64,000 nucleotides of DNA from NCBI RefSeq assembly GCF_000419585.1, contig NZ_ATTH01000001.1, positions 1-64,000 of the forward strand, given 5' to 3'. Both the position numbers and the translations under genes were made by a program. Numbering within the stretch: position 1 is the first letter of the stretch; every line of letters begins with the position of its first letter. The stretch is from Salisaeta longa DSM 21114 (lineage in GTDB: Bacteria > Bacteroidota > Rhodothermia > Rhodothermales > Salinibacteraceae). Under the pieces are notes generated by a model. That model worked only from the letters and a program-made list of their open reading frames with translations, made no database searches and was not told where the DNA came from. Shown here one piece after another: positions 53,173-61,240 of the stretch.

Positions 53173-55938
53173 CTACGCTGTCGCTTGGGCCTGTGCATCT
53201 TCCAGCGCGGCGATCAGCACAGAGAGCCGCGATGCGGGATCGGGGCCCAGGTGGATGCGCAGCACCGTGCGGTCTTGGTCGCGCAGCGCGTGGTAATCGC
53301 CCAGGGCCTGCGCGCGGATCAGCGCCTCGAAGGTGAAGTCCGTTTCAGGCACCGGCACATCGGCCGTGGGCGTGTCCACCAGTTGCAGCACGCGCACCGT
53401 GTTGGGGCCGCCCTTGTGCAGCTGCCCGGTCGAGTGCAGGAAGCGCGGGCCGTAGCCCAGGGTGGTGGCTGCCTGCAGGCGGTCGCGCAGGCGGGCTTGC
53501 AGGGTATGCAAGGCGTCATCGGTGGAAGCATTCGGGGCGAGATAGGCCTGAACCGACAGGTAGTCGCCCGGCTGCACGGTGCCCATCCACATGCGCAGCG
53601 CGTCGGTAAGGGCGGCCGTGTCGGTGCCATCGACGGTGGAGACGGCGTCGCCGGCGGGGTCGTCGCCCGTCATGGCGGCCTTGGCGTGCTTCTTGGCGGC
53701 CTCCACGTTCGGCTGGTTGAACGGCTGAATGCCCATCACGGCCCCGGCAGCGGCCACGGCGACCTCCCACACGTACATCTCGCGGGCGAGGTCGGTGGTG
53801 TCGCGCAGGGCGATGCGCAGGACCGGGTGGCCGGCTGCTTCGAGCGCATCGAGGGTCTCGTGCAGCGCCTCGTCCTCCGCGCCCTCCAGGTGAAAGTGGA
53901 TGAACACGCGATCGTCGTCGTAGGCGTCGGGCCCGGCGAGGGGTTCGCCGGCCACCGGCACGAGGCCCACATCATCCTTGCCGGTGCTCTCGGCAATCAG
54001 TTGTTCGTGCCAGGCCGGAAGCGCCGCAAGGCCCGCGCTGGGCACAAACGTCAGCTTATCGCGGCCGTCGTTCCAGAGCGCGCCCAGCACCGCGCCCAGT
54101 TTGAGGCCGTCGTGCGGAGCTGTCGCGGGCGCCGCGAAGCCCTCCGCCGTTGCCTTGAGGCCCGCCCGAAACAGCAGCCCGTGCAGGTCGGCGCCCATGA
54201 GCGCAGCCGGCACGAGGCCAAAGTGCGTGAGTGCCGAGTACCGCCCGCCCACGTCGGGCATGGCTGTAAACACGCGTCGGAAGTTGCGCTCTGCGCCCAA
54301 CGCCACGAGCTTTGAGCCCGGATCGGTGACCGCGGCGAAGTGGTCGCCCGGCGTGTCGGTAAGGGCCTGTACGCGATCCCAGAAGAAGCGGAAGAACGAG
54401 AGCGTTTCAACGGTGGTGCCGCTCTTCGACGCAATCAGAAACAGCGAGCGGTTGAGGTCGAGCGTATCGGCCAGGGCCTCCAGGTGCTCGGGGTGCGTGC
54501 TGTCGAGCACGGTGAGCGACGGATAGCCCTCCGCTGCGCCAAACACATCGCTGTACACCTCCGGGGCGAGGCTAGAGCCGCCCATGCCGCACACCACCAC
54601 GTGGTCAATAGTATCGCGGACGGCATCGGCGAAGGCCGTCAGGTCGGCCAGGTGGCGATTCATGCGGGCGGGCAGCGTGAGCCAGCCCATGCGGTTGGCC
54701 AGCTCGGGGGTGTCCACATCGGCCCACAGCGTGGGATCGTGCCGCCAGAAGCGCGCGCCGAAGTCCGCGGCATCCCAGGCCGCCAGTTGCTCCTCAACCG
54801 CCGATTCGGTGTCTGCGCTGAGGGCGTAGCGTGCCGGTCCGGTACCGCCTGCAAGCTGCGCGCGCTTCTCCTCAATGGCGTCGAGGAGGTTGTCGAAGGG
54901 GCGCACAAATTTGTCGATGCCCTCTTCCTGTAGCGCCTCGGTGACGTCGTCGAGGTCGATGCCGGCGTCGGCCAGCCCAGACAGGACCGCGCGGGCGTCG
55001 TCGAGGGTTTCGGTGACGGTCGCCCCGCGCACGGTGCCGTGGTCGCGGAAGGCATCCAGCGTATCCGGCGGAATGGTGTTGACCGTTTCGGGGCCGATGA
55101 GCTCCTCTACGTACTGCACATCGGAGCGCTCGGGGTGCTTGGTGCTGGTGGAGGCCCACAGCGGGCGCTGCACGAGCGCGCCTTCCGCGCGGAGGGCGGC
55201 AAAGCGATCGCCATGAAAGATTTCTTGGAAGCGCTGATACGCCATCTTGGCGTTGGCAATGGCCACGTCACTTCCGTTGAAGTCGACATCGACATCCTTT
55301 TCGTCGAGCAGATCGTCGACCATCACCGCCACGCGGCTCACAAAGAACGAAGCCACCGAGTGGATGCCCGTGGGGTCGTTGGCGCGCTCCAGCCCGCGGA
55401 TGTAGGCCTCGGCGGTCGCTTCGTAGTGGTCGAGCGAAAACATCAGGGTGATGTTCACATTGATGCCCTCGCTGATGAGCTGCTCGATAGCCGGGATGCC
55501 GGCGTCGGTGGCGGGCACCTTAATCATCAGGTTGGGGCGGTTGACGGCGTGCCACAGGCGGCGGGCCTCGGTGATGGTGCCCTCGGTATCGCGGGCCAGG
55601 TGGGGCGACACCTCCAGGCTCACGAGGCCGTCGGTGCCGGTCTCCTCAAACACGGGCCGCATGATGTCGGCGGCGCGCTGGATGTCGGCAATGGCGATTT
55701 GTTCGTAGAGCGCCTCGGCGGGCGCGTCGGGCTGCGCCTCCACCAGGGCGTGCAGGTCGGCGTCGTACTCGCCGGTGCCGCCAATGGCTTTCTGAAAGAT
55801 GGACGGGTTGGAGGTCATGCCGCGCAGGTTGTCCTCCGCAATGAGGCGATGCAAGTCGCCGCTTTGCATGAGGCTGCGGCGGATGTAGTCGAGCCAAATC
55901 GACTGATCTTCGGCGCGGATGGCATCGGTCGGGGTCAT
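53173..55938 (-). CDS. tal-pgi: Bifunctional transaldolase / glucose-6-phosphate isomerase
   Basis: 921 residues. Residues 1-about 365 are a transaldolase with GMTSNPSIFQKAIGG and Schiff-base Lys140 in LMIKVPATDAGIPAIEQL. Residues about 375-921 are a phosphoglucose isomerase with VVVCGMGGSSLAPEV and FLIASKSGTTVETLSFF. The fusion links the non-oxidative pentose-phosphate pathway to glucose-6-phosphate, the substrate of Zwf in the same cluster. Such fusions are known in some bacteria and I recall them in Salinibacter. It is the first gene of the cluster. Confidence 0.93.
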   Translation of the reverse strand: MTPTDAIRAEDQSIWLDYIRRSLMQSGDLHRLIAEDNLRGMTSNPSIFQKAIGGTGEYDADLHALVEAQPDAPAEALYEQIAIADIQRAADIMRPVFEETGTDGLVSLEVSPHLARDTEGTITEARRLWHAVNRPNLMIKVPATDAGIPAIEQLISEGINVNITLMFSLDHYEATAEAYIRGLERANDPTGIHSVASFFVSRVAVMVDDLLDEKDVDVDFNGSDVAIANAKMAYQRFQEIFHGDRFAALRAEGALVQRPLWASTSTKHPERSDVQYVEELIGPETVNTIPPDTLDAFRDHGTVRGATVTETLDDARAVLSGLADAGIDLDDVTEALQEEGIDKFVRPFDNLLDAIEEKRAQLAGGTGPARYALSADTESAVEEQLAAWDAADFGARFWRHDPTLWADVDTPELANRMGWLTLPARMNRHLADLTAFADAVRDTIDHVVVCGMGGSSLAPEVYSDVFGAAEGYPSLTVLDSTHPEHLEALADTLDLNRSLFLIASKSGTTVETLSFFRFFWDRVQALTDTPGDHFAAVTDPGSKLVALGAERNFRRVFTAMPDVGGRYSALTHFGLVPAALMGADLHGLLFRAGLKATAEGFAAPATAPHDGLKLGAVLGALWNDGRDKLTFVPSAGLAALPAWHEQLIAESTGKDDVGLVPVAGEPLAGPDAYDDDRVFIHFHLEGAEDEALHETLDALEAAGHPVLRIALRDTTDLAREMYVWEVAVAAAGAVMGIQPFNQPNVEAAKKHAKAAMTGDDPAGDAVSTVDGTDTAALTDALRMWMGTVQPGDYLSVQAYLAPNASTDDALHTLQARLRDRLQAATTLGYGPRFLHSTGQLHKGGPNTVRVLQLVDTPTADVPVPETDFTFEALIRAQALGDYHALRDQDRTVLRIHLGPDPASRLSVLIAALEDAQAQATA

Positions 55939-56240
55939 GGCGATAGGCGCATCGTGTCAGAAAGTGGCGTGGGGGCGAGGCAGGCGCACCGCCTCGCACG
56001 GAAGTAATATCCCACGAGCCGCGCGACAGGTCCGCCTGCAATGTTACGTTATCCGACCGGGCCGGGCGTTACACGACGGGGCCGATGAAAAGGGTGAGTT
56101 GTTTCCGTGCGCTGCGCGTGCAGCTGGGCAGACCACCCCGAATAGCCATCTGAACCATCGACGCTCTATTTTTCATCAACCGCTGTTGTCATTGCGAGCG
56201 AACGCAGTGAGCGTGGGGGCCTTTAGGTCATCCTGAAAGC

Positions 56241-56366
56241 GCAATCTCCCCAGCCGGGCAATCTCCCCAGCCGGGCAATCTCCGCAGTCGGGCAATCTCC
56301 GCAGTCGGGCAATCTCCGCAGTCGGGCAATCTCCCCAGCCGGGCAATCTCCGCAGTCGGGCAGTCC
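56241..56366. repeat. 17-bp tandem repeat, 7 copies plus a partial eighth
   Basis: Units start at 56241, 56258, 56275, 56292, 56309, 56326 and 56343; a degenerate eighth starts at 56360. Two versions occur: A = GCAATCTCCCCAGCCGG and B = GCAATCTCCGCAGTCGG, in the order A-A-B-B-B-A-B. The period is not a multiple of three, so this is not a coding repeat. Confidence 0.95.
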
Positions 56367-56411
56367 ACCGCGCCCGTCAGCCCACCGCACAGAAAAAGTG
56401 GGCCGCGGCGC

Positions 56412-56440
56412 TTGACATTCTCCAGCCGCTTACATACCCT
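56412..56440 (+). promoter_or_regulatory. Possible promoter of the CRISPR leader
   Basis: A perfect TTGACA (56412-56417), a 17-base spacer and TACCCT (56435-56440) lie 280 bases upstream of the first CRISPR repeat, on the strand expected for array transcription. The -10 matches at 3 of 6 positions only. A 12-bp palindrome CAACGCGCGTTG follows at 56482-56493, and a 7-bp stem ATGGCTT/AAGCCAT at 56582-56601. Confidence 0.4.
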
Positions 56441-56720
56441 GCAATCGTGTGGCGTTGAAATCAGTGCTATGCCATTGAATTCAACGCGCGTTGCAGACCT
56501 AAAATGTCCGCTCAAGGCGGGGGGTCTGCGGCACACGCGCAAGATGTTCTTTTACATAGGGTTGCGCAAAATGCCTTCACGATGGCTTCATCAAAAGCCA
56601 TGAAGCAAGCGCATGCTAGCACAGGGTCTGCGGAAATGACGCCTCCGAGCTACGACCAACGGCCTGCAGCGGCCGCAACCGCTGCCTTTCGCACCGGTAT
56701 TCACCTCTCTTTCAGGTACC

Positions 56721-57143
56721 GTCGGAAGTCTTGCCTCCATTCCAAGAGGATTGAAACCAGATGCGTGACGTGTTGAGAACGTGGCTGACCACGCGTCGGA
56801 AGTCTTGCCTCCATTCCAAGAGGATTGAAACACCCACTGTTCCTCGACCTGCCCCGCCTCATCGGCGTTTTCGTCGGAAGTCTTGCCTCCATTCCAAGAG
56901 GATTGAAACCCCAAAAAGACGTGCCCTATCTCGTGCATGAGTGTGAGCGTCGGAAGTCTTGCCTCCATTCCAAGAGGATTGAAACCACGCGCGGCGTACG
57001 TGCTTCTCCGGCACGATGCCCTCGGCAGGTCGGAAGTCTTGCCTCCATTCCAAGAGGATTGAAACTAAAATGACCACTCCATATCTTTTTTATAGGCTTC
57101 TTTTACGTCGGAAGTCTTGCCTCCATTCCAAGAGGATTGATGT
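56721..57143 (+). CRISPR. CRISPR array, 6 repeats of 37 bp and 5 spacers
   Basis: Repeats start at 56721, 56795, 56873, 56949, 57029 and 57107. Each begins GTCGGAAGTCTTGCCTCC and ends GAGGATTGAAAC; the first five are identical over 37 bp. The sixth loses its last three bases (...GATTGATGT), marking the leader-distal end, so the array reads left to right. Spacers are 37, 41, 39, 43 and 41 bp. The ATTGAAAC end is the 5' handle found in many type I and III crRNAs. No cas genes are in the window. Confidence 0.97.
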
Positions 57144-57321
57144 CTTCCGGCGATGAGGCCTGACCGACGTTTGCGCAGTACCTGTTGTAAATACACAAAC
57201 GCCTGTCCGCTGCTGCGGGCGGGCGTTTGGTGTTTGGGGGCGATGCGTGCACACCTGCCGTGCGGGCACTCTCCGCAATCGGCCGTTGCCTTCGTACCCG
57301 GAGATCGCACCATACATAGAA

Positions 57322-57393
57322 CATAGATATGACCTTCGGCCCCACCACGGGCATGACCTCTGGCCCCATCATAGATATGACCTCCGGCCCCCA
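57322..57393. repeat. 24-bp direct repeat, three copies
   Basis: Units 57322-57345, 57346-57369 and 57370-57393 share CAT/C..GG/AT.ATGACCTYYGGCCCC with a few changes. They follow the CRISPR array by about 180 bases. No gene covers them convincingly. Confidence 0.8.
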
Positions 57394-57508
57394 CGTCATT
57401 CCCGCCGGTCGTTGCTCGCGATGACAAGACGGTTAAGCTGTTTTGGGCGTTGGGCGTGCCGTTGCCCCTACCGATCCGAGGGGCCGTTTGGCCATCCCTA
57501 ACACGTTG

Positions 57509-58273
57509 TTACTGTGGGGCGCGGAGCTGCTGGATGACCGCGCGGCTTTTGAGGCGGTAGGCGTCCTCGAAGTGGTAGCGGAGGTAGTCGTCGATGAGCT
57601 GCCCCACCTCGGCGCGCACATCGGGGGCGAGGCGCATGCGCAGCACATCGGCGAGGGCGGCGCGGGCGAAGACGGCAAAGGCGCGCAGCGCTTCACGCGA
57701 GGCCTTGGTGCCGGCCCGCGGACGGCCGTCGAGCGGGTACACGTTGCCGTTGGCGAGCGAGAGCCAGCCGCGGTCGTCGGTGATGGCCGTAATGGAGGCG
57801 CGCGTGACGGCGGGCGCCACCCCCATCGCGCCCGACAGGCGGAGCTGCGCGAAGGGCCACACGTTGGCGAGGCGCGGGCCGCCGCGGTGCAGGGCCCGCA
57901 AAATATCGATAGCGATATTCAGAACCGGCGGCTGCGGGTCTTCGTCCTCCAGGAGCTGATCGAGCAGCTCCATCACCTGCAGGCCGAGCGTGATGGGCTC
58001 GAGCGCGTCGCTGATGCGGTGGAGCGGTTCCACCAGGCTGCTCTCGCTGAGCGTTTGGAGCGTGCGGGTGGGCTTATGATAAAAGACCACCTCGGCATGG
58101 GCCATAGGCTGCAACGAAGCGCCGTAGGGGCTCTTGGGGCGGCGCGCGCCGCGGGCCATGACGGCCACCTTGCCGCGCTCGCGGGTAAAGAGCGTGACGA
58201 TGGCGCTCGTCTCGCCGTAGGCCAAACGGCGCAAAACCAGGGCATCGGTACGAACGATGGAGCGTCCGGGCAT
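57509..58273 (-). CDS. recO: DNA repair protein RecO
   Basis: 254 residues. N-terminal OB fold (VRTDALVLRRLAYGETSAIV, TRERGKVAVMARGARRPKS) and a helical C-terminal domain. RecO loads RecA onto SSB-coated DNA with RecR. The protein has no cysteine at all, so the zinc finger present in many RecO proteins is absent, as in the E. coli protein. It ends 81 bases past the repeat island. Confidence 0.88.
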   Translation of the reverse strand: MPGRSIVRTDALVLRRLAYGETSAIVTLFTRERGKVAVMARGARRPKSPYGASLQPMAHAEVVFYHKPTRTLQTLSESSLVEPLHRISDALEPITLGLQVMELLDQLLEDEDPQPPVLNIAIDILRALHRGGPRLANVWPFAQLRLSGAMGVAPAVTRASITAITDDRGWLSLANGNVYPLDGRPRAGTKASREALRAFAVFARAALADVLRMRLAPDVRAEVGQLIDDYLRYHFEDAYRLKSRAVIQQLRAPQ

Positions 58274-58346
58274 GGGGCGTTACAATGGGCAAGGAGCGTG
58301 TGTCTGACGTATACGATGCATACCCCTCAGATGTCCACCGGAAGCG

Positions 58347-58766
58347 ATGCAATGGCTTTACGATGTACAGCACCGCCTGTCGATCACGCGCCGGGAAGCG
58401 ATGGCGCTCCTCACGGTGTCCGCGCTGTTTTGGGGCGGCCTGCTGGTGCAAGAGGCGCAGGAGCGGTGGGCCGTGCCCAAGCGCCCGCCCGCGCTCTACC
58501 AAACGGTCAAGGCATCGGGCGTGCCGCCGTCCATGACCGTCCGCACCGCGCCGCGCAAGGTGAACGTGAACACGGCCCCGGCGGCCGCGCTCGAGCGACT
58601 GCCCGAGATTGGCCCGGCCCTGGCCCGCCGCATCATGCGCTACCGCGCCGAGCACAACGGCTTTGCCACCGTCGACGAACTCGATGCGGTGAGCGGCATC
58701 GGCCCCAAGACGCTCGCTACGCTGCGCCCCTTGGTGGTGCTGCGCGACTCGGCCGCGGCCCGGTAA
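58347..58766 (+). CDS. ComEA-like helix-hairpin-helix membrane-anchored protein
   Basis: 139 residues. One N-terminal membrane helix (MALLTVSALFWGGLLV) and a C-terminal double helix-hairpin-helix: VNVNTAPAAALERLPEIGPA, RIMRYRAEHNGFATVDEL, and SGIGPKTLATLRP. This is the ComEA DNA-binding module; in competence it binds incoming DNA in the periplasm. No other competence genes are nearby, so a repair or structural role is possible. Confidence 0.8.
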   Translation: MQWLYDVQHRLSITRREAMALLTVSALFWGGLLVQEAQERWAVPKRPPALYQTVKASGVPPSMTVRTAPRKVNVNTAPAAALERLPEIGPALARRIMRYRAEHNGFATVDELDAVSGIGPKTLATLRPLVVLRDSAAAR

Positions 58767-58788
58767 GCAGGCGCGCCGGTCCTCCCGG

Positions 58789-60069
58789 CTATGCCGCCTG
58801 GGCCGCCTCGGGCACCGTGCCCGCCAGCGTGATGTGGAGATCGTCGGGACGTAGGTAGCGGCGCACGGCGCTGTTCACATCGTCAAGGGAGAGCGCCCGC
58901 ACGTCGTCGGGGAAGCGGTCGAGGTACGTCATTGGGAAGCCGCGTTCCGCGTTGGTCAGGATGGCGTGGGCGAGGCGGCGCGTGGTGGAGAGGCCCACCA
59001 CGTACGATCCGGTGATGGTGGTTTTTTTGGCGTCGAGTTCCTCGGCCGTCGCGCCCTCGTCGACGAAGCGGCGAATCTCGTTGCGCGTGGCCGCGATGCC
59101 GGGCGCGCAGGCCTCCTGGCTGAGCGCGACCGAGATGCGCCAGTGGCCGCTGTAGCGCGTGGTGATGCCCTGGAGGCCCGAGCCAATGCCGTAGGTAAGG
59201 CCTTTTTCGTCACGCACATGGGCCATGAGGCGCGCCGAAAAGTTGCCGCCCAGGATGTAGTTGCCCACGTAGAGCGCCACGTAGTCGTCGCTGTCGCGGC
59301 GCAGCGGCAGGGCGTGGCCCATGCGCACGTCGATGCTGTCGCGGTCGGGCATGGCGTACACCGCGCGGCCCGCGGGCTCCGGATCGGCGGCGGTGGCATG
59401 CGACGGCGTGGCGTCGTGCGGGGCCCAGTCGCCAAAGGCAGCGCGCACGGCCCCTTCCACATGGGAGCGGTCCAGGTCGCCCACCACGGCAAGCGCAAAG
59501 TCGGTCGCGCCCACGTGGGCGGCGTGATACTGCTGCACGTCCTCCACCGTAAGGTCCTGCAGGGCGGCGACTTGCTCCTCCAGCGGGGCGTTGTAGTTGG
59601 GATGCGCGGGGGGGTAGAGGCGCCGCGTAAGCAGGCCGTGCGCCTGCGTGCCGGTATCTTGCATCTGCTGCTGCAGGTTGGCCAGGGCTTGCGCCTTCGC
59701 CTTCTCAAACTCGGCCGCGTCAAAGGCAGGCGTTCGGAGCATCTCGGCCAATAGCTCCAGCACCACCGGCACATCCTCGGCGAGGGCCCGCCCGGAGACG
59801 TCCACGTACAGGCCGTCGCTCGATACGTTGAGCTGCGCGCCGGTGTCCTCCAAGACCCGCGAAAGCGCAAACCGATCGCGCTGCTCGGTGCCTTTGTCCA
59901 GCATTGCAACCATCAGCTGCTGGGTGAGGTCGTCGCCCGCGCGGATGTTTGGGTAGGTGAGGAACGAGCCGCGCCACGACACCACGCGGTCGACGGGCGT
60001 TTCGAGGGTGAGCAGGCGGCACGGGCCCACGGAGCGATCGTGGATGCGTTCAGCAAAGGGAGCAGACAT
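58789..60069 (-). CDS. M16-family peptidase-like protein lacking the zinc motif
   Basis: 426 residues. Two M16 domains are visible: FSARLMAHVRDEKGLTYGIG is the conserved R-x-E-x-G-x-x-Y region of the second half. At the place of the HxxEH zinc motif in the first half (before the K-G-T) the sequence reads LTQQLMVAMLDKGTE, so no zinc ligands remain. Such inactive members usually pair with an active M16 subunit. That partner is not encoded next to it here. Confidence 0.8.
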   Translation of the reverse strand: MSAPFAERIHDRSVGPCRLLTLETPVDRVVSWRGSFLTYPNIRAGDDLTQQLMVAMLDKGTEQRDRFALSRVLEDTGAQLNVSSDGLYVDVSGRALAEDVPVVLELLAEMLRTPAFDAAEFEKAKAQALANLQQQMQDTGTQAHGLLTRRLYPPAHPNYNAPLEEQVAALQDLTVEDVQQYHAAHVGATDFALAVVGDLDRSHVEGAVRAAFGDWAPHDATPSHATAADPEPAGRAVYAMPDRDSIDVRMGHALPLRRDSDDYVALYVGNYILGGNFSARLMAHVRDEKGLTYGIGSGLQGITTRYSGHWRISVALSQEACAPGIAATRNEIRRFVDEGATAEELDAKKTTITGSYVVGLSTTRRLAHAILTNAERGFPMTYLDRFPDDVRALSLDDVNSAVRRYLRPDDLHITLAGTVPEAAQAA

Positions 60070-60179
60070 GAACGAAGAGCTTGGTAAACAAAACGTGCGG
60101 ACCGTCCATCATACGCATAGCGCACGGGAAGGTCCGCACGAGGGCGGCACGTCATGATGCGGTAGCGGCTGCGACGGCT

Positions 60180-60737
60180 TTACGGCTGCCGGTGCCGCAC
60201 GGGCTTCGGGTCGGTGAGGTTAAAGCGCTTCGCCACCGCCTCGTAGTTCGACCAGTCGACGGTTGCGTAGTTGACGTTTGCATCGCCGTCGAGGATGACG
60301 AACTTCACCACGGTCTGCTCGGGCAGCGTGTCAAACGCAATTTCATTGGACACCTCGTAGAACACATCCACGAACCCCTGCTCGAAGGCATAGCCAAGCG
60401 TCACGGTGTAATCGACGGCCGGCAGATCGGGCGACTCGACGCCATAGGTGTAGGGCAGGGCGGTCCAGGTGCCCTGCTCGCGGAAGTAGGCCTGCACGAG
60501 GCCGTTGCGCACGACGCTCGGCGTTATCTCGGGCGCGTCGTACCGGATGGAGGCCACCGTGCCGTTGAAGGCTGCCTCGCTCAGGAAGAAATCGACCACA
60601 AAGCTGGTGGTTGATGCATCGCCCGGCGGTCCGGGCGGCCCAGGAGGCCCCGGCGGCCCGGGCGGGCCCTGATCGCAGGCCAAAAGCCCGAGGACAAGAA
60701 CGGCAAGCGTGGCAAGGCGTGTTAGCAAGCGGCGCAT
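60180..60737 (-). CDS. Lipoprotein with collagen-like Gly-Pro-Pro stretch
   Basis: 185 residues. Signal peptide with lipobox LGLLAC (Cys21). Directly after it comes DQ and then five uninterrupted GPP triplets ending GD. A beta-rich globular part follows (VVDFFLSEAAFNGTVASIRY ... VVKFVILDGDANVNY). Short collagen-like Gly-X-Y runs next to the lipid anchor occur in other Bacteroidetes lipoproteins; the function of this one is unknown. Confidence 0.75.
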   Translation of the reverse strand: MRRLLTRLATLAVLVLGLLACDQGPPGPPGPPGPPGPPGDASTTSFVVDFFLSEAAFNGTVASIRYDAPEITPSVVRNGLVQAYFREQGTWTALPYTYGVESPDLPAVDYTVTLGYAFEQGFVDVFYEVSNEIAFDTLPEQTVVKFVILDGDANVNYATVDWSNYEAVAKRFNLTDPKPVRHRQP

Positions 60738-60856
60738 GCGTTGGTTGGCGAGTGATGAAACGGGTGACGATCCCCACGTTGGGTGGGGCCCATCAAGCCG
60801 CTGGCAGTGCGGCGATCGTCACACCGCCAGCGGCGCAGGTCTTCGCGCGGAGGGCG

Positions 60857-61104
60857 TCATGGGCACACAGGTGGCGCGGCCGACGGGTCGGGGGCGGCGC
60901 CAAACCATACCACGGCGAAGCCCTCGTGCATGCCCACGCCCATGGCCTTCCAGTCCATGTCCCGCCACGAGCCGGCGTTGACTAACACGCGGTTGTGGGC
61001 GGGGCTATCCTTCCAGAGGGCGAGGGCTGCGGTGGGCGTGCCAACCCCTTCCGCCGCTATCTCATAACCTTTTCCTTGGTACCCCGCGATCTCCTGCGGC
61101 TTGT
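60857..61104 (-). pseudogene. CAP-domain gene, 3' fragment (cut off by IS element copy 2)
   Basis: On the minus strand the frame reads KPQEIAGYQGKGYEIAAEG, then ALALWKDSPAHNRVLVN, and WKAMGVGMHEGFAVVWFG, ending with a TGA at 60859-60857. These are the late motifs of the CAP (SCP/PR-1-like) domain: S-P-x-H-x-x-x-L/V-x-N and G-V-G. The frame has no start; its 5' part lies on the far side of the tnpB element at 62476-62758. Confidence 0.85.
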
Positions 61105-61240
61105 AGTATTGGGAGAGCGCGAGAGGGCTGTAAAACCCCCGCTTTTAGGCGGGTGATGCAGGACCCTCTCGCTGTGAGTACGCGAGTTCGCATGCGAGCG
61201 CACAAAACCTTACAGGTATGTGCTCACTTAAGAAAACACC

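Larger units (their letters stand above)
56186..57427. repeat. Gene-free repeat island between inverted 14-mers
   Basis: TTGTCATTGCGAGC at 56186-56199 and GCTCGCGATGACAA at 57414-57427 are inverted copies with one mismatch, and similarity goes on a few bases inward (AACG) with one gap. Between them lie 17-bp tandem repeats, a promoter-like site, the CRISPR array and a 24-bp triplicate. No convincing gene is present. The 247 bases between tal-pgi and this island show nothing I can name beyond the presumed tal-pgi promoter. Confidence 0.6.

Noticed and set aside
52912-54315. 467-codon open frame opposite tauE-like and tal-pgi
   Set aside because: No recognisable motif; the opposite strand carries conserved Pgi and TauE sequences through the whole stretch.
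55939-56185. Search for cas genes or a small RNA beside the repeat island
   Set aside because: No open frame with Cas-like motifs and no clear stem-loop with T-run was found.
56591-56968. Open frame of about 125 codons across the CRISPR array with repeated SSWNGGKTSD
   Set aside because: The repetition is the translated CRISPR repeat, so it is not a protein. It was still useful for reading the spacers.
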